DNA of 64,000 bases from Cellulomonas sp. KRMCY2 (GCF_000526515.1 NZ_JAGF01000001.1:496001-560000), one strand, 5' to 3'; positions 27,105 to 36,479 are shown, numbered from the stretch's first letter. Made by a program: numbers and translations. The notes: generated by a model not told the origin, from the sequence alone.

Positions 27105-27995
27105 CTACTTCACCGCGCCCGAGGTGATCCCGGAAATGATCTTGCGTTGAGCCACGACGAAGACGAGGAGCAGTGGAAGGCTCATGAGCGTGACGTAGGC
27201 GAAGATCAGGTGCCAGTTGTCCAGGTAGAGGCCCGCGCTGGCCACCTGGAAGAGGTTGAGCGGGAGGGTGTCGAGTCGCCCGCCCACCACGAAGAAGGCA
27301 TAGAAGACGTCGTTCCAGACGTACAGACAGATCAAGATCGTCGCGGTGGCGAGGACAGGTGCCAGGAGCGGAAGGATCACCGTGCGGAAGACCCGCATCG
27401 GGCCGGCGCCGTCGACGCGGGCAGCTTCTTCGAGCTCCACGGGGATGGTTCGGATGAACCCGGTCACGAAGAAGATCACTGTCGACATGTACATGCCCAT
27501 GTACACCCCGATCATGCCTACCGCAGTTCCTGCCAGACCGAGCTGGCGGAGCAGGAGCACGATCGTGACGACCGCAGGCGGCAGCACGATCCCGCTGATC
27601 GCCAGGGCGTAGAGCACTGCGAACCCGCGGCTGGACCTGCGCGCCAGGATCCACGACGCCAGGGAGCCGAGCGTCAGGACGCCGAGGACGGCGGGCACCA
27701 TGATGAGCAGGCTCCCCAGGAGGGCCCCGGGGACCCGACCCTGCTGCCAGACCTCGCTGAAGTTCTGGGCGTACTGCCACGTGGACGGCAGGCTCAGGTC
27801 GGGGTTCAGCGCTTCGCCCTGACTCTTCCCTGCCGTCATGACCACGATCCACAAGGGCAGACCGATCAGCCCGATGACGGCCAGGACCGCGACGACCGGC
27901 TGGAGCCGACTCCATCGACCGTGCCGATCGACGGCCCCCTTCCGCCGGCGCAGGGCGGGTGTCGGCAGGAACCCACCGGTCGAGGTGGCGGTCAC
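27105..27995 (-). CDS. Carbohydrate ABC permease (MalG type), alpha-galactoside operon
   Basis: This 296-residue permease has the MalG/LacG-type EAA loop ELEEAARVDGAGPMRVFRTV and terminal ISGITSGAVK. GTG 27995 overlaps the stop of the MalF-type partner (GTGA). With the partner and the lipoprotein at 29003 it forms a CUT1 importer whose ATPase is not encoded here; a shared MsiK-like ATPase elsewhere is likely. The substrate is inferred as melibiose/raffinose-type alpha-galactosides from the adjacent GH36 gene. Confidence 0.9.
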   Translation of the reverse strand: MTATSTGGFLPTPALRRRKGAVDRHGRWSRLQPVVAVLAVIGLIGLPLWIVVMTAGKSQGEALNPDLSLPSTWQYAQNFSEVWQQGRVPGALLGSLLIMVPAVLGVLTLGSLASWILARRSSRGFAVLYALAISGIVLPPAVVTIVLLLRQLGLAGTAVGMIGVYMGMYMSTVIFFVTGFIRTIPVELEEAARVDGAGPMRVFRTVILPLLAPVLATATILICLYVWNDVFYAFFVVGGRLDTLPLNLFQVASAGLYLDNWHLIFAYVTLMSLPLLLVFVVAQRKIISGITSGAVK

Positions 27996-28942
27996 AGGAC
28001 TTCCTCTCTCTTGCGCAGCACCCGGATCACCGGGAAGGCCAGGAGCATGACCACCATGAACAGGACCAAGCTCATGGTCGTGGCCTGGGCGAAGAGGCCC
28101 TGACCGAAGGTCCGGAAGATGAAGATGTTGAGCAGCTCGGTCGTGCGAGCGGGGCCGCCGCCGGTCGTGGCCTGGACGACGTCGAAGCCGTTCATCGACC
28201 CCAGCAGGGCGGTCGCGACGTTGAACGTGACCGCGGGGGCCAGGAGGGGGAAGCGGATGTGCCGGAATGTGGTCCATGCGGAGGCCCCATCGAGCCGGGC
28301 CGCCTCCAGGACGTCCTCGCTGATGGTCTTGAGCCCAGCCAGGTAGATGAGCATGGACAGACCCATCCACTTCCACGCGTGGACCAGGGCTACGACGACG
28401 AGGGTCCAGGTGGTGCTGCCCAGCCACGGGATCGCCACCTCGCGACCGAGCACCGTGGCGAGGACCTCGTTCAGAGCGCCTTCGGGCTTGAGGATGGCCT
28501 GGAAGACGTAGCCAACGGCCAGCGCCGACATGATCACGGGGATGAAGAACATCACCCTCGCGAACCGGTTGACCTTGGTGTCGCGCTCGAGGAGGAGCGC
28601 CAGCGCAAGCCCGAAGAGGTTCTGGAAGATCGCCACGAGCACCGCGTAGATCACCGTGACGCGCAGCGACGTCAAGAGCGTCCCGCTCTGCAGCAGGTCC
28701 TGGAAGTTCTGCAGCCCGACGAAGGCGATCGAGCTCTTGAACGCCGACCAGTCGGTCAGCGCATACAGGAAGTTGTAGATCGTCGGGAGGAAGAAGAAGA
28801 GCCCGAGCACGACGAAGGCGGGGATGAGGAATCGCGAGGGGTGCGTGCCTCTGCGCCGGATGCTGGTTCCGCCCGGACGTGGCCGTCGCGCGGCTCGGGC
28901 GGGATGGGTCGCCGCCCGCCGTGGTTGGGTCCGAGTGGTCAC
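27992..28942 (-). CDS. Carbohydrate ABC permease (MalF type)
   Basis: This 316-residue permease has a basic, proline-rich cytosolic N-terminus (about 35 residues), then six predicted helices and the EAA loop DVLEAARLDGASAWTTFRHI. It partners the MalG-type permease. GTG 28942 is the start; no strong ribosome site is seen, and the intergenic hairpin at 28964-28995 lies just upstream. Confidence 0.9.
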   Translation of the reverse strand: MTTRTQPRRAATHPARAARRPRPGGTSIRRRGTHPSRFLIPAFVVLGLFFFLPTIYNFLYALTDWSAFKSSIAFVGLQNFQDLLQSGTLLTSLRVTVIYAVLVAIFQNLFGLALALLLERDTKVNRFARVMFFIPVIMSALAVGYVFQAILKPEGALNEVLATVLGREVAIPWLGSTTWTLVVVALVHAWKWMGLSMLIYLAGLKTISEDVLEAARLDGASAWTTFRHIRFPLLAPAVTFNVATALLGSMNGFDVVQATTGGGPARTTELLNIFIFRTFGQGLFAQATTMSLVLFMVVMLLAFPVIRVLRKREEVL

Positions 28943-28963
28943 TGTTGCCGCCTTGAATCGAAG

Positions 28964-28995
28964 GGTGCCGGGCCGGCGTCGGCCGGCCCGGCACC
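28964..28995 (-). terminator. Intercistronic hairpin between binding-protein and permease genes
   Basis: A perfect 13-bp stem (GGTGCCGGGCCGG / CCGGCCCGGCACC) has a 6-nt loop and no T-run on the transcribed strand. Such hairpins after the binding-protein gene usually stabilise its mRNA or partly terminate, so the lipoprotein is made in excess. Confidence 0.6.
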
Positions 28996-29002
28996 TTGTT
29001 GG

Positions 29003-30337
29003 TCAGAACCCCTCGACGCCCTGTGCGCGGGCGAGCTGGACGAACTGGTCCTGGGTCTGCCGGGCGACCTGCTCGGGCGTGGCGCTGCCCTGGATCATGT
29101 CGGCGAGGTAGATGTACAGGTCAGGGTTGGCGACGGCGAGGGCCTGCATGGAGCCGACCGAGTCCTCGAGGCTGGCGTGGATGTCCAGGAGTGCCTGCGG
29201 GACGTTGTCGGGCGACTCGACCGAGTCCTCCAGGGAGATGGTGGCGCGGTCCTCGACGAAGGCCGGGTAGGCCGCACCCATCCAGAAGGCGAGCAGCTGG
29301 CGGGCGGCCGCCTCGCGCTGCTGGTCCCCGGTCTTGAACGCGACCAGTGCGTTCGACTGGTCCGGGATGAAGGTGCCGGTGTTGCCCTCGGGCGAGATCG
29401 GGAAGAAGCCGATCTTCTCGTCGAGCTCGGCGGTGTCGGCCTTCGCCTGCAGCTGGCTGAAGAAGGAGTTGACCTGGACGACCATGGCGGCTTCGCCGTT
29501 GAGCAGCGCGTCTCCCTGGTCCTCGAAGGTGGCGGTGGCGAGGTCCTCGTTGAACAGACCCTCGTCGACGAGCGCCTTGTACGTCTCGATCGCGCCGAGG
29601 ATCGTCTCGTCGGTGAACTTCTCCTCACCAGTGTTGACGCGGTCCCACAGGCCGTCCTTGGCGGCGTCTGCGAGCTGGACCTGGACCCACCATTGCGTCG
29701 CCCAGCGGTCGCCCGCCATCTCGAAGAACGGCGTCTGGCCGGCCGCATCGAGCGTGCGAGCGGTGTCGATGAAGCTCTCCCAGTCGGCCGGCAGGTCGGC
29801 GATGCCGTTCGCCTCGAACACCTGCTTGTTGTAGTAGACGCCCTCCACCGCAGGGCTGGTGATGAGGGCCGCGTAGCGTGTGCCGTCCAGGATGCCCGTG
29901 ATGTCCTGCAGGGCTGGGCTGAGGTCCTCGATCCATGGCGCCCCGTCGAGCGACTGGAGGTTGGTCGGTGCGTTCAGGGCTGTCAGCATGGACGCGGTCG
30001 GCTGCCAGAAGGCGAGGTCGGGCGTGTCGCCCGTGGCTACCTTGGTCTGGATGCCCTGCTCGTACGGGTCGGGGATGGTGACGACCTCGACAGATGCACC
30101 GGTCGCCTCCTCGAACTGCGCCACGACCGCCTCGGGGACGGTGTTCGAGTTCTGCGCCGCCCAGATGGTCAGCTCCACCCCGGTGAGGTCTGCCGTCGGC
30201 TCGGGCCACTCGTCCGACGCCGTCCCGCTGCCGGCATCCGCCGGCGCGTCCGGGGTGTCCACGCTCGGGTCGCTGCACGCAGTCATCAGGAGCGTGATGG
30301 TGGCCACGGCCGCCGCTCCGGTGAGGTACCGCTTCAT
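29003..30337 (-). CDS. Sugar-binding lipoprotein of CUT1 ABC transporter
   Basis: This 444-residue extracellular solute-binding protein family 1 member has a signal peptide ending in lipobox M18-T-A-C21, an acidic linker, then the two-lobed sugar-binding fold (ELTIWAAQNSN near residue 55; GEAAMVVQVNSF near residue 275). ATG 30337 has a nearby AGAGATG-type ribosome site. It is placed between GH36 and the permeases on one strand. An alpha-galactoside ligand is inferred from context. Confidence 0.9.
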   Translation of the reverse strand: MKRYLTGAAAVATITLLMTACSDPSVDTPDAPADAGSGTASDEWPEPTADLTGVELTIWAAQNSNTVPEAVVAQFEEATGASVEVVTIPDPYEQGIQTKVATGDTPDLAFWQPTASMLTALNAPTNLQSLDGAPWIEDLSPALQDITGILDGTRYAALITSPAVEGVYYNKQVFEANGIADLPADWESFIDTARTLDAAGQTPFFEMAGDRWATQWWVQVQLADAAKDGLWDRVNTGEEKFTDETILGAIETYKALVDEGLFNEDLATATFEDQGDALLNGEAAMVVQVNSFFSQLQAKADTAELDEKIGFFPISPEGNTGTFIPDQSNALVAFKTGDQQREAAARQLLAFWMGAAYPAFVEDRATISLEDSVESPDNVPQALLDIHASLEDSVGSMQALAVANPDLYIYLADMIQGSATPEQVARQTQDQFVQLARAQGVEGF

Positions 30338-30402
30338 GGGATTCCTCGCATCTCTCCGGGTCGTCAGTGACGCCGGGTCCGGTGAGACCTGATCGGGCTC
30401 GG

Positions 30403-32514
30403 TCAGGCCAGTGGGTTGTGCGCGATCCGGAGGATGCGCGCTTGAGGTTTGTGGGTCAGGACCCGGATCCGGGTCCTCCCGTCGCTGTCCGTGGTCAGGT
30501 GCCAGGGGTGGGCAGGCGACGACGGGTAGGCGGTTTCGATCGACCCGGCCGGCAGGTCGAGGACGACCTCGCCGTGCGCGTCTCCTCGCCACCACACGGC
30601 GACGAGAGTCTCAGTGGCAGCCCGGAGGCCAACGGCAACCCAGGGGTCGGTCCATCCCGGGAGGCCCAGGGGCCAGATGGGCACCGCCTGCTGGAGCTGG
30701 TCGGCCCACCTCCGCGCGAGCGAGACGCCCTCGCGGACCAGGGCGCGCTGCCGTTCGTCCATCTCGTCCAGTCGACCAGACAGGTACAGCAGACCCGACA
30801 GGCCCGTGCACATGGTGAAGACGAGCTCGTCCTCGGTCATGTCCGGCTGCGGATACGCCCAGTTGGCGGCCTGCTCGGGGAGGATCGAGAGCAGGGCTCC
30901 GGCAGCGATCGGCGGGTAGCGCAGCGGGTCCTGCTGGTCGGAGGTGGACTGCAGATCCATCCGAGCCAGCATCGCGTAGTCGGCGCGCATCGCACCCGAC
31001 GCGCAGTTCTCGATCACCAGGTGGGGATGGCGGGCACGTACGCCGTCGATCCACGCCAGATGGGCGCGGTTGTGGCTCAGCAGCCCGTCACCAGGGCTGT
31101 CGGCCGCGCGGTCGGTGCCCGCTCCGGGAGTGACGTTGTAGTCCAGCTTGAGGTACCCGACGCCGAGGTCGTCGACCATGCGGTCCACGACGGCGTCAAG
31201 GTGCTTGACGGCGTCCTCGCTGCGCATGTCCAGCAGGTAGCGGCCCTGCTCGACGATCCGCACGCCGCGGCGCTGCAGGAAGGCGTCGTCGGGCAGCTGG
31301 TCGGCGATCGGGCTGCGAATGCCGACAACCTCGGGCTCGAGCCACAGCCCGGGCACCATCCCAGCCTCACGGATCTGCTGCAGGAGGCTACCGAGTCCGC
31401 GACCTGGGAATCGCTTGGTGGATGGCTCCCACTGGCCGACCGAGTCCCACCAGTCGCCACCGTCGTCGTACCAACCTGCATCGATGCAGAAGTACTCGGC
31501 ACCCACTGATGCCGCGCTGCGGATCAGTGGTTCGAGCTTCTCGGTCGTCGGGTCACCCATCAGGGTGTTCATGTAGTCGTTGAAGACGACGGCTGGGCGC
31601 CGAGAGGCGTCTCGCAGTGTGCGGCGGTGCTTGGTCAGTTCCGCGACGGCACCAACCCATCCCTGGTTCGAGAACGCGACTGAGACCGGGACCGACGTGA
31701 AGGACCCACCCGGCTCCAGCGTCCGGAGCCATGCGTGGTCCGCGTCCGTCGGCCCGAAGAGGCCCAGCACCAGCGAGGAGCGATCGTCGGAGCGCAACCG
31801 CTCGCCGAGCTCGACGCGCCAGGCTCCGTTGTGCTCCACCTGCCAGGCCATCGCAGGTCCGCTGCCACGCCGCGCAATCACGCCCGCCGGAATGCGCTGT
31901 CCGGATGACCAGGCCCCTTGGCTGACGATCGTCCGGGCCCCTCGTGCGTCTTGGTGCTGGTGGAGGTCCAGTGCCAAGGAGACCAGTCCGTCTTGGGAAC
32001 GCAGCGGCACCGTCGACCAGCGGCTCTCGCCGATCCAGTCGCTCGCTCCCTCGATGCTGTCGATCTGTTCGAGCTCCGTTGCACCGAGGGGCTCGCCGAC
32101 GACGAAGGAGGAGACGGCCTGCAGGTGCACCGGCCCGACGCCGGCGTTCCGCACGGTCGTCCATGTCCGCAGCGCGGCAGCGTCGCCTGAGAGTCGGAGA
32201 GTGGAGCGCACCTCGATACCGCTCACTGGGTCGTGCTGATCGATCACGACGTTGTGAAACCGCTGATCTTCGGTGACCGCGTGACGCACGTAGAGCAGCT
32301 GTGAGCCGATGGCAGTCCTCGTGTTGCGGAGGTTCGCCGCCTGTCGCCCGTGGCCGACCGCCAGGACCTCGACGAGGGGCTGCGCGTTCGCATCCGCCGC
32401 TCCCCCAAGACCGACACACCGCACACACGTGCCCAAACCGCCCTCGAGGCGCAGATCGGGCCCCCCCAGTTCCCGGAGGTTCAGAGAGATGCCCTGGACA
32501 GACTGGTCAATCAT
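30403..32514 (-). CDS. Alpha-galactosidase, glycoside hydrolase family 36
   Basis: This protein of about 703 residues has the GH36 layout: an N-terminal beta-sandwich, a TIM barrel with CIDAGWYDDGGDWWDSVGQW, EPEVVG, the nucleophile Asp in YLKLDYN, ENCASGAMRAD, and the acid/base Asp in STSDQQDP, then a C-terminal beta domain. It has no signal peptide, so it acts in the cytosol on imported oligosaccharides and releases galactose. ATG 32514 is preferred (GGGGAG upstream); a TTG at 32583 would add 23 atypical residues. Confidence 0.93.
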   Translation of the reverse strand: MIDQSVQGISLNLRELGGPDLRLEGGLGTCVRCVGLGGAADANAQPLVEVLAVGHGRQAANLRNTRTAIGSQLLYVRHAVTEDQRFHNVVIDQHDPVSGIEVRSTLRLSGDAAALRTWTTVRNAGVGPVHLQAVSSFVVGEPLGATELEQIDSIEGASDWIGESRWSTVPLRSQDGLVSLALDLHQHQDARGARTIVSQGAWSSGQRIPAGVIARRGSGPAMAWQVEHNGAWRVELGERLRSDDRSSLVLGLFGPTDADHAWLRTLEPGGSFTSVPVSVAFSNQGWVGAVAELTKHRRTLRDASRRPAVVFNDYMNTLMGDPTTEKLEPLIRSAASVGAEYFCIDAGWYDDGGDWWDSVGQWEPSTKRFPGRGLGSLLQQIREAGMVPGLWLEPEVVGIRSPIADQLPDDAFLQRRGVRIVEQGRYLLDMRSEDAVKHLDAVVDRMVDDLGVGYLKLDYNVTPGAGTDRAADSPGDGLLSHNRAHLAWIDGVRARHPHLVIENCASGAMRADYAMLARMDLQSTSDQQDPLRYPPIAAGALLSILPEQAANWAYPQPDMTEDELVFTMCTGLSGLLYLSGRLDEMDERQRALVREGVSLARRWADQLQQAVPIWPLGLPGWTDPWVAVGLRAATETLVAVWWRGDAHGEVVLDLPAGSIETAYPSSPAHPWHLTTDSDGRTRIRVLTHKPQARILRIAHNPLA

Positions 32515-32629
32515 GGCGAGTGGCACTCCCCGGCTCGGCGTCGTTGCGTACTCTATGAAACCGCCTATCACGGAGAATGGCAAGCGAACGGCTCAGGTCG
32601 TTGCCGACGCCTGACCGAAGGCCGGGCCG

Positions 32630-33658
32630 TCAGGAGGCCGTGCGGCGCACCGGTCCGGTAGACGCGCGCACGATCAGGTCCGGCGTCATGCGAACCGAGT
32701 GGGGCGAGGCGGTGTGCCCGATCGAGGCGAGCAGCAGCGTGAATGCCTGGTGCCCCAGGGCGACGAAGTCCTGGCGCACGGTGGTCAGGGGTGGTGTCCA
32801 GAGCTGCGAGAGCGGGTGGTCGTCGAAGCCGATCACGCTGATGTCGTCCGGAACGACCCGGCCGTGATCGGCGAGCGCCTTGGTCAGACCCATCGCGAGC
32901 TCGTCATTTCCGCAGAGCACGGCTGTGACACTGCTGTCCGCGAGAAGGTGGAGTCCGGCGTCGTACCCAGAGGTCGGCGGCCAGTCGGCCTGGATGACTG
33001 GCGGCACTCGTGCGCCAGCGGCTTCGAGCGCGCTGCGCCATCCGAGCATGCGCGAGCTGGGGCGACCCGTTGATGGGATGGCGACGTGATGGACGGTGGC
33101 GTGTCCCAAGTCGAGCAGGAACCGCGTCGCGCGCGCAGCCGCCTCGTGGTCATCCATGTAGGCATGAGGAACAGCCTCGCCCGCGGGTCGACCGGCTGCG
33201 ACTGCCACTGTAGGCAGCCACGGCGGTACCGCCGCCAGGACGGCGACGCCAGGCGGGTCGTACTCCAGGACTACCGCACCAGCAACAGGCTGGCCGAGCG
33301 CAAGATCGATGGATGCCTCCACGGTCGACAGGCTGTCGCTCTCCACCACGGAGATGACGACCATGTAGCCGGCTTGGCGAGCAGCCTCCTCCACGCCCTG
33401 GATGGTGGAGGCGTAGCCGAAGCGGGTGGTGTCACCGGCGAAGACAACGATCATCAGCTGGGTGCCGGTCGACAGCGCTCGCGCGGCGGCGTTGGGGCGA
33501 AATCCCAGCTCGCGGATCGCAGCCAGGACCCGCTCGCGACGCTCAGGACTAACCCGCGTCGTCCCGCTGAGAACCCGCGAGACGGTAGGTACAGACACCC
33601 CCGCCGCTCGCGCCACATCAGCAATGACGGGGGGCTTCACGCGATTCTCGATGGTCAC
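32630..33658 (-). CDS. LacI-family regulator of the alpha-galactoside operon
   Basis: This 342-residue regulator has the HTH PVIADVARAAGVSVPTVSRVLSG and a sugar-sensor domain (FDDHPLSQLWTPPLTTVRQD). GTG 33658 starts it. It lies directly upstream of, and in the same direction as, the GH36/ABC genes, so it most likely controls them in response to galactosides. I found no clear palindrome in the 115-bp gap between it and the GH36 start. Confidence 0.9.
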   Translation of the reverse strand: MTIENRVKPPVIADVARAAGVSVPTVSRVLSGTTRVSPERRERVLAAIRELGFRPNAAARALSTGTQLMIVVFAGDTTRFGYASTIQGVEEAARQAGYMVVISVVESDSLSTVEASIDLALGQPVAGAVVLEYDPPGVAVLAAVPPWLPTVAVAAGRPAGEAVPHAYMDDHEAAARATRFLLDLGHATVHHVAIPSTGRPSSRMLGWRSALEAAGARVPPVIQADWPPTSGYDAGLHLLADSSVTAVLCGNDELAMGLTKALADHGRVVPDDISVIGFDDHPLSQLWTPPLTTVRQDFVALGHQAFTLLLASIGHTASPHSVRMTPDLIVRASTGPVRRTAS

Positions 33659-33771
33659 ACGACAAGGCTACGGGGATCGCCTGCACCCGGGTCCAAGGGG
33701 AGCGCCGATGCAGTCGACGCGGTCAGCGGCGCACTGTCCGGTGGTCACCGCGGATGCGAGGGGCGATCGGA

Positions 33772-33818
33772 TTGACACGGCGGGAGCCGCGGAGCACTCT
33801 CGAGTCAACATTGTTGAC
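33772..33818 (+). promoter_or_regulatory. Candidate promoter and 15-bp palindrome ahead of the alcohol dehydrogenase
   Basis: TTGACA at 33772-33777 is followed 17 bp later by a weak -10 (CACTCT), then the perfect palindrome GTCAACATTGTTGAC at 33804-33818. The palindrome resembles GntR/FadR-type operators. No GntR gene is in the window. It lies 60 bp upstream of the ATG at 33879. Confidence 0.55.
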
Positions 33819-33878
33819 GACGGCGTCCGCAGCTGTGCCTGCGCGCAACCTGAGGCGCCCCCAGGAAAGGACCTTCGG

Positions 33879-34889
33879 ATGAAGGCCGTGATGGTGACCT
33901 GACCCGGCCGGGTCGAGATCGTGGATGTACCGGAGCCGACGGTGGGACCGCGCGACATCCTGGTGCGGCCCAAGGCCTGCGGGATCTGCGGGTCGGACCT
34001 CTACTACATCGCCATCGGCGGTATCCCGCCGCGTCAGGGCGAGACGATCCTGGGGCATGAGGCGGCCGGGGAGATCGCCGAGGTGGGCGCGGAGGTCACC
34101 GGCCTGTCCGTGGGCGACCACGTGGTGGTCAACCCGATGGCGGACCCGACGGGCATCATCGGCAACGGCGGTCCCACCGGTGCGCTGTCGGAGCTGCTGG
34201 TGATCCGCGACGCGGTGGTCGGGCGCAGCGTCCGCGTGGTGCCGAAGGACCTGCCGTGGGACGCCGCCGCGCTCAACGAGCCGATGGCCGTCGCCTTGCA
34301 CGCGGTGAATCAGAGCCGCCTGCCCGCGGGCGGGAAGGCGGTGGTCTTCGGCGCCGGTCCGATCGGCCTTGGTGCCGCGATCGGGTACAAGGCGCTGGGC
34401 GCCGCGCACGTGGTCGTCGTCGACATCCTCCCGGGCCGGCTCGACAAGGCTCTCGCGGTGGGTGCCGATGCGGTGATCAACTCAGCCCAGGAGGACGTCA
34501 AGGAGCGGCTCACCGAGCTGCACGGCACGGCCGCCGATGGTCTGGGCCACCCTCGGCCGGGCACCGACGTCTACCTCGACGCCGCAGGAGTGCCGGCGGT
34601 GATCGACACCGTCATGGTGTGCGCCAAGCATCGGGCCCGGCTGAGCATCCCGGCGGTGCACAAGAAGCCGGTGCCGGTCGACTTCGGCGCCGTGCTGGCG
34701 AGCGAGGTCGAGATCGTCACGTCGATGGGCTACCCGACGGAGATCTTCGAGGTCACCGACCACATCATCGCGCGCCCCGAGGCGTACCGGGCGATCATCA
34801 GCGACCGCTTCGACTTCGCCCACGCCCTGGACGCGTTCGCGCTCGCGCAGACGCCGGGCGCCGCGGAGAAGATCATCATCACGTTCTGA
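33879..34889 (+). pseudogene. Zinc-dependent alcohol dehydrogenase interrupted by TGA at codon 8
   Basis: From ATG 33879, which has AGGAAAGG at a proper distance, the frame reads MKAVMVT, then TGA (33900-33902), then PGRVEIVDVPEP and onward without another stop to 34889. A Trp (TGG) is expected at this place in the medium-chain alcohol/sorbitol dehydrogenase family. The rest is intact: zinc ligands in CGICGSD and GHEAAGEI, Rossmann motif FGAGPIGLGA. Re-initiation at GTG 33921 would yield a protein of 322 residues lacking the first strand. A recent nonsense mutation or a sequencing error are the two readings. The substrate is unknown. Confidence 0.85.
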
Positions 34890-35247
34890 CGACGTGCGCC
34901 GCTCCCAGGGCTCCGCGGCCCCGCGCCGCAGGCACGTCCTGCTGCTCCTGATATGGAGGGACCCGCTGTCAAGTGGGCAGGGTGAGGCGCCGCCCGGATG
35001 GGTTCTGGGCGGCGCCTCCTTGTTGACTCTGTGGCCCCGGGGTCCGGTGAGCGTGTCGTTGGCGACGCGCGGTCAGACTGATATGCGCGGGTTGGCTACC
35101 GCAGGACGGGCTGTTCGGCAGGAGCGGATCGCGGGTCTAGAGTCGGGCGTCGCGAGCCTGGGGGCTCGTTGCTCATAGGAGTTTCGCGGGTCGCTCCACG
35201 CGCTGCTACCGGTCTGGGGTCAGGAGTCAGATCGTGGGCCTGGTGGT
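34890..35247. other. Gap between the alcohol dehydrogenase and the IS110 transposase
   Basis: This 358-bp stretch without a convincing gene holds the strong terminator at 34984-35018 and then about 230 bp that include the non-coding flank of the insertion element. For IS110 relatives this flank may carry a guide (bridge) RNA. Confidence 0.6.
34984..35018 (+). terminator. Rho-independent-like terminator after the alcohol dehydrogenase
   Basis: A perfect 12-bp stem (GAGGCGCCGCCC / GGGCGGCGCCTC) with an 11-nt loop is followed by CTTGTTG, a weak T-rich tail. It is well placed 95 bp after the stop at 34889. Confidence 0.75.
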
Positions 35248-36420
35248 TCAGCGGGCCGTCGTGTGGTCCTCGAGGGTGGCCAGTGACCAGCACCAGCCGG
35301 CGAGCTCGCGGGCGATGGCGACGTTGGCGATCACGGGTCGCTTGTGGTGTTCGTCGAACCGGACCCAGCGGGCGTGCAGACGCCGGTTCCCCTCGTCACC
35401 GCGGGCGCGGGCAGCCGGTGAGGCCAGGTCCCAGCGGGCCAACATGGTCGCACCGGGTCGGTAGCGGGCCCGGTGGTGCCAGGCTGCTTCGACCAGCAGC
35501 CGACGGGCGTGGGTGTTGCCGGTCTTGGTGATCGAGCCCTGCACCCGGCGGGCCCCCGAGGAGTGCTCGCTGGGGACCAGACCGACGAAGGAGCCGATGG
35601 TGTTGCCGGTGAACCGGTGCCAGTCACCGATCTCGACCGCCAGGGCGAACGACGTCAACGTCGAGACACCCCGCAGGCAGCTCAACCGCCGCACGACCGG
35701 GGTGAACTCGCTGTCCGTGGCCATCGCGGTGATCGCAGCGTCGAGCCGGTCGCGGCGCGCATCGGTGGCGAGCACGGCGTCGTAGTCGGACTCGAAGGCC
35801 ATCTGCACCGCCGGGGCCTCGAAGTGCTGGCGTCGTAGCCACCCGTCGTGGGTCCCGGTCCACGCCTGCCCGCCGTCGTAGACGATCCCGTGGCGCAGCA
35901 GCAGCTTCGAGAGCCGGTGCCGGGCTCGCATCAAGTCCCCGCGGCAGTCCTCTCGCGCCCGGACCAGGTCCCGGGCCGCCTCCTGGTCCTCGGAGGGAAT
36001 GACCACGGCGGTGATCTCGTCCAGCCGCAACAGCCGGGCGAGGTGCACCGCGTCCCTGGCGTCGGTCTTGACCCGATCCCCCGACGGTCGCTGCAACTTC
36101 GAGGGAGCCGCGACCACGCACCGAATCCCGTCCGCCTTCAGTGCCCGCGCGAGCCCGAAGCCGGTCGGCCCGGCCTCATACGTCGCCGCGACCGGACCCG
36201 GCAACGCGCCTATCCACCCGCGGATGTGCTCGTGCGAGGGCGTCAACCTCGCCTGGAACAGCTCGCCCGTCACGCCATCGATCGCAGCCGCCGCGACCGA
36301 CCGTGCGTGCACGTCGAGCCCCACACTCGTACGCTCAGAGAACACCGGGGCCTCCCACACATGTCGGATAGGCCGAGCAGGCAGCCCCTACTCGGTAACC
36401 CACGAGATTGCGTGAGTGAG
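35170..36420 (-). mobile_element. IS110-family insertion sequence (ends not resolved)
   Basis: A single transposase gene is flanked by about 80 bp and 60 bp of presumed non-coding IS DNA. IS110 elements lack regular terminal inverted repeats and target duplications, so the limits given are approximate. The right flank lies less than 120 bp from the TetR gene at 36480. Confidence 0.5.
35248..36360 (-). CDS. IS110-family transposase
   Basis: This 370-residue DEDD transposase has an N-terminal RuvC-like domain (GLDVHARS; YEAGPTGFGLARAL; RVKTDARDAVHLARLL) and a C-terminal Transposase_20 domain with the active-site serine region (GLVPSEHSSGARRVQGSITKTGN). It is full length and apparently intact. 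GTG 36360 or a GTG five codons later could be the start. Confidence 0.95.
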   Translation of the reverse strand: MWEAPVFSERTSVGLDVHARSVAAAAIDGVTGELFQARLTPSHEHIRGWIGALPGPVAATYEAGPTGFGLARALKADGIRCVVAAPSKLQRPSGDRVKTDARDAVHLARLLRLDEITAVVIPSEDQEAARDLVRAREDCRGDLMRARHRLSKLLLRHGIVYDGGQAWTGTHDGWLRRQHFEAPAVQMAFESDYDAVLATDARRDRLDAAITAMATDSEFTPVVRRLSCLRGVSTLTSFALAVEIGDWHRFTGNTIGSFVGLVPSEHSSGARRVQGSITKTGNTHARRLLVEAAWHHRARYRPGATMLARWDLASPAARARGDEGNRRLHARWVRFDEHHKRPVIANVAIARELAGWCWSLATLEDHTTAR

Positions 36421-36479
36421 GCCCCGGCCCGCAACCACCCACACCCGGGCGGTCACTCCATACCGTCTAGGCTGACGCC

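Noticed and set aside
33900-33902. TGA at codon 8 of the alcohol dehydrogenase as selenocysteine
   Set aside because: The position is a Trp in the family, not a Cys/Sec site, and no SECIS-like hairpin follows. Mutation or error is simpler.
35170-36420. Exact ends and target duplication of the IS110 element
   Set aside because: A faint CCCACGA match occurs in both flanks but no convincing inverted or direct repeats could be fixed by eye. IS110 elements usually lack them.
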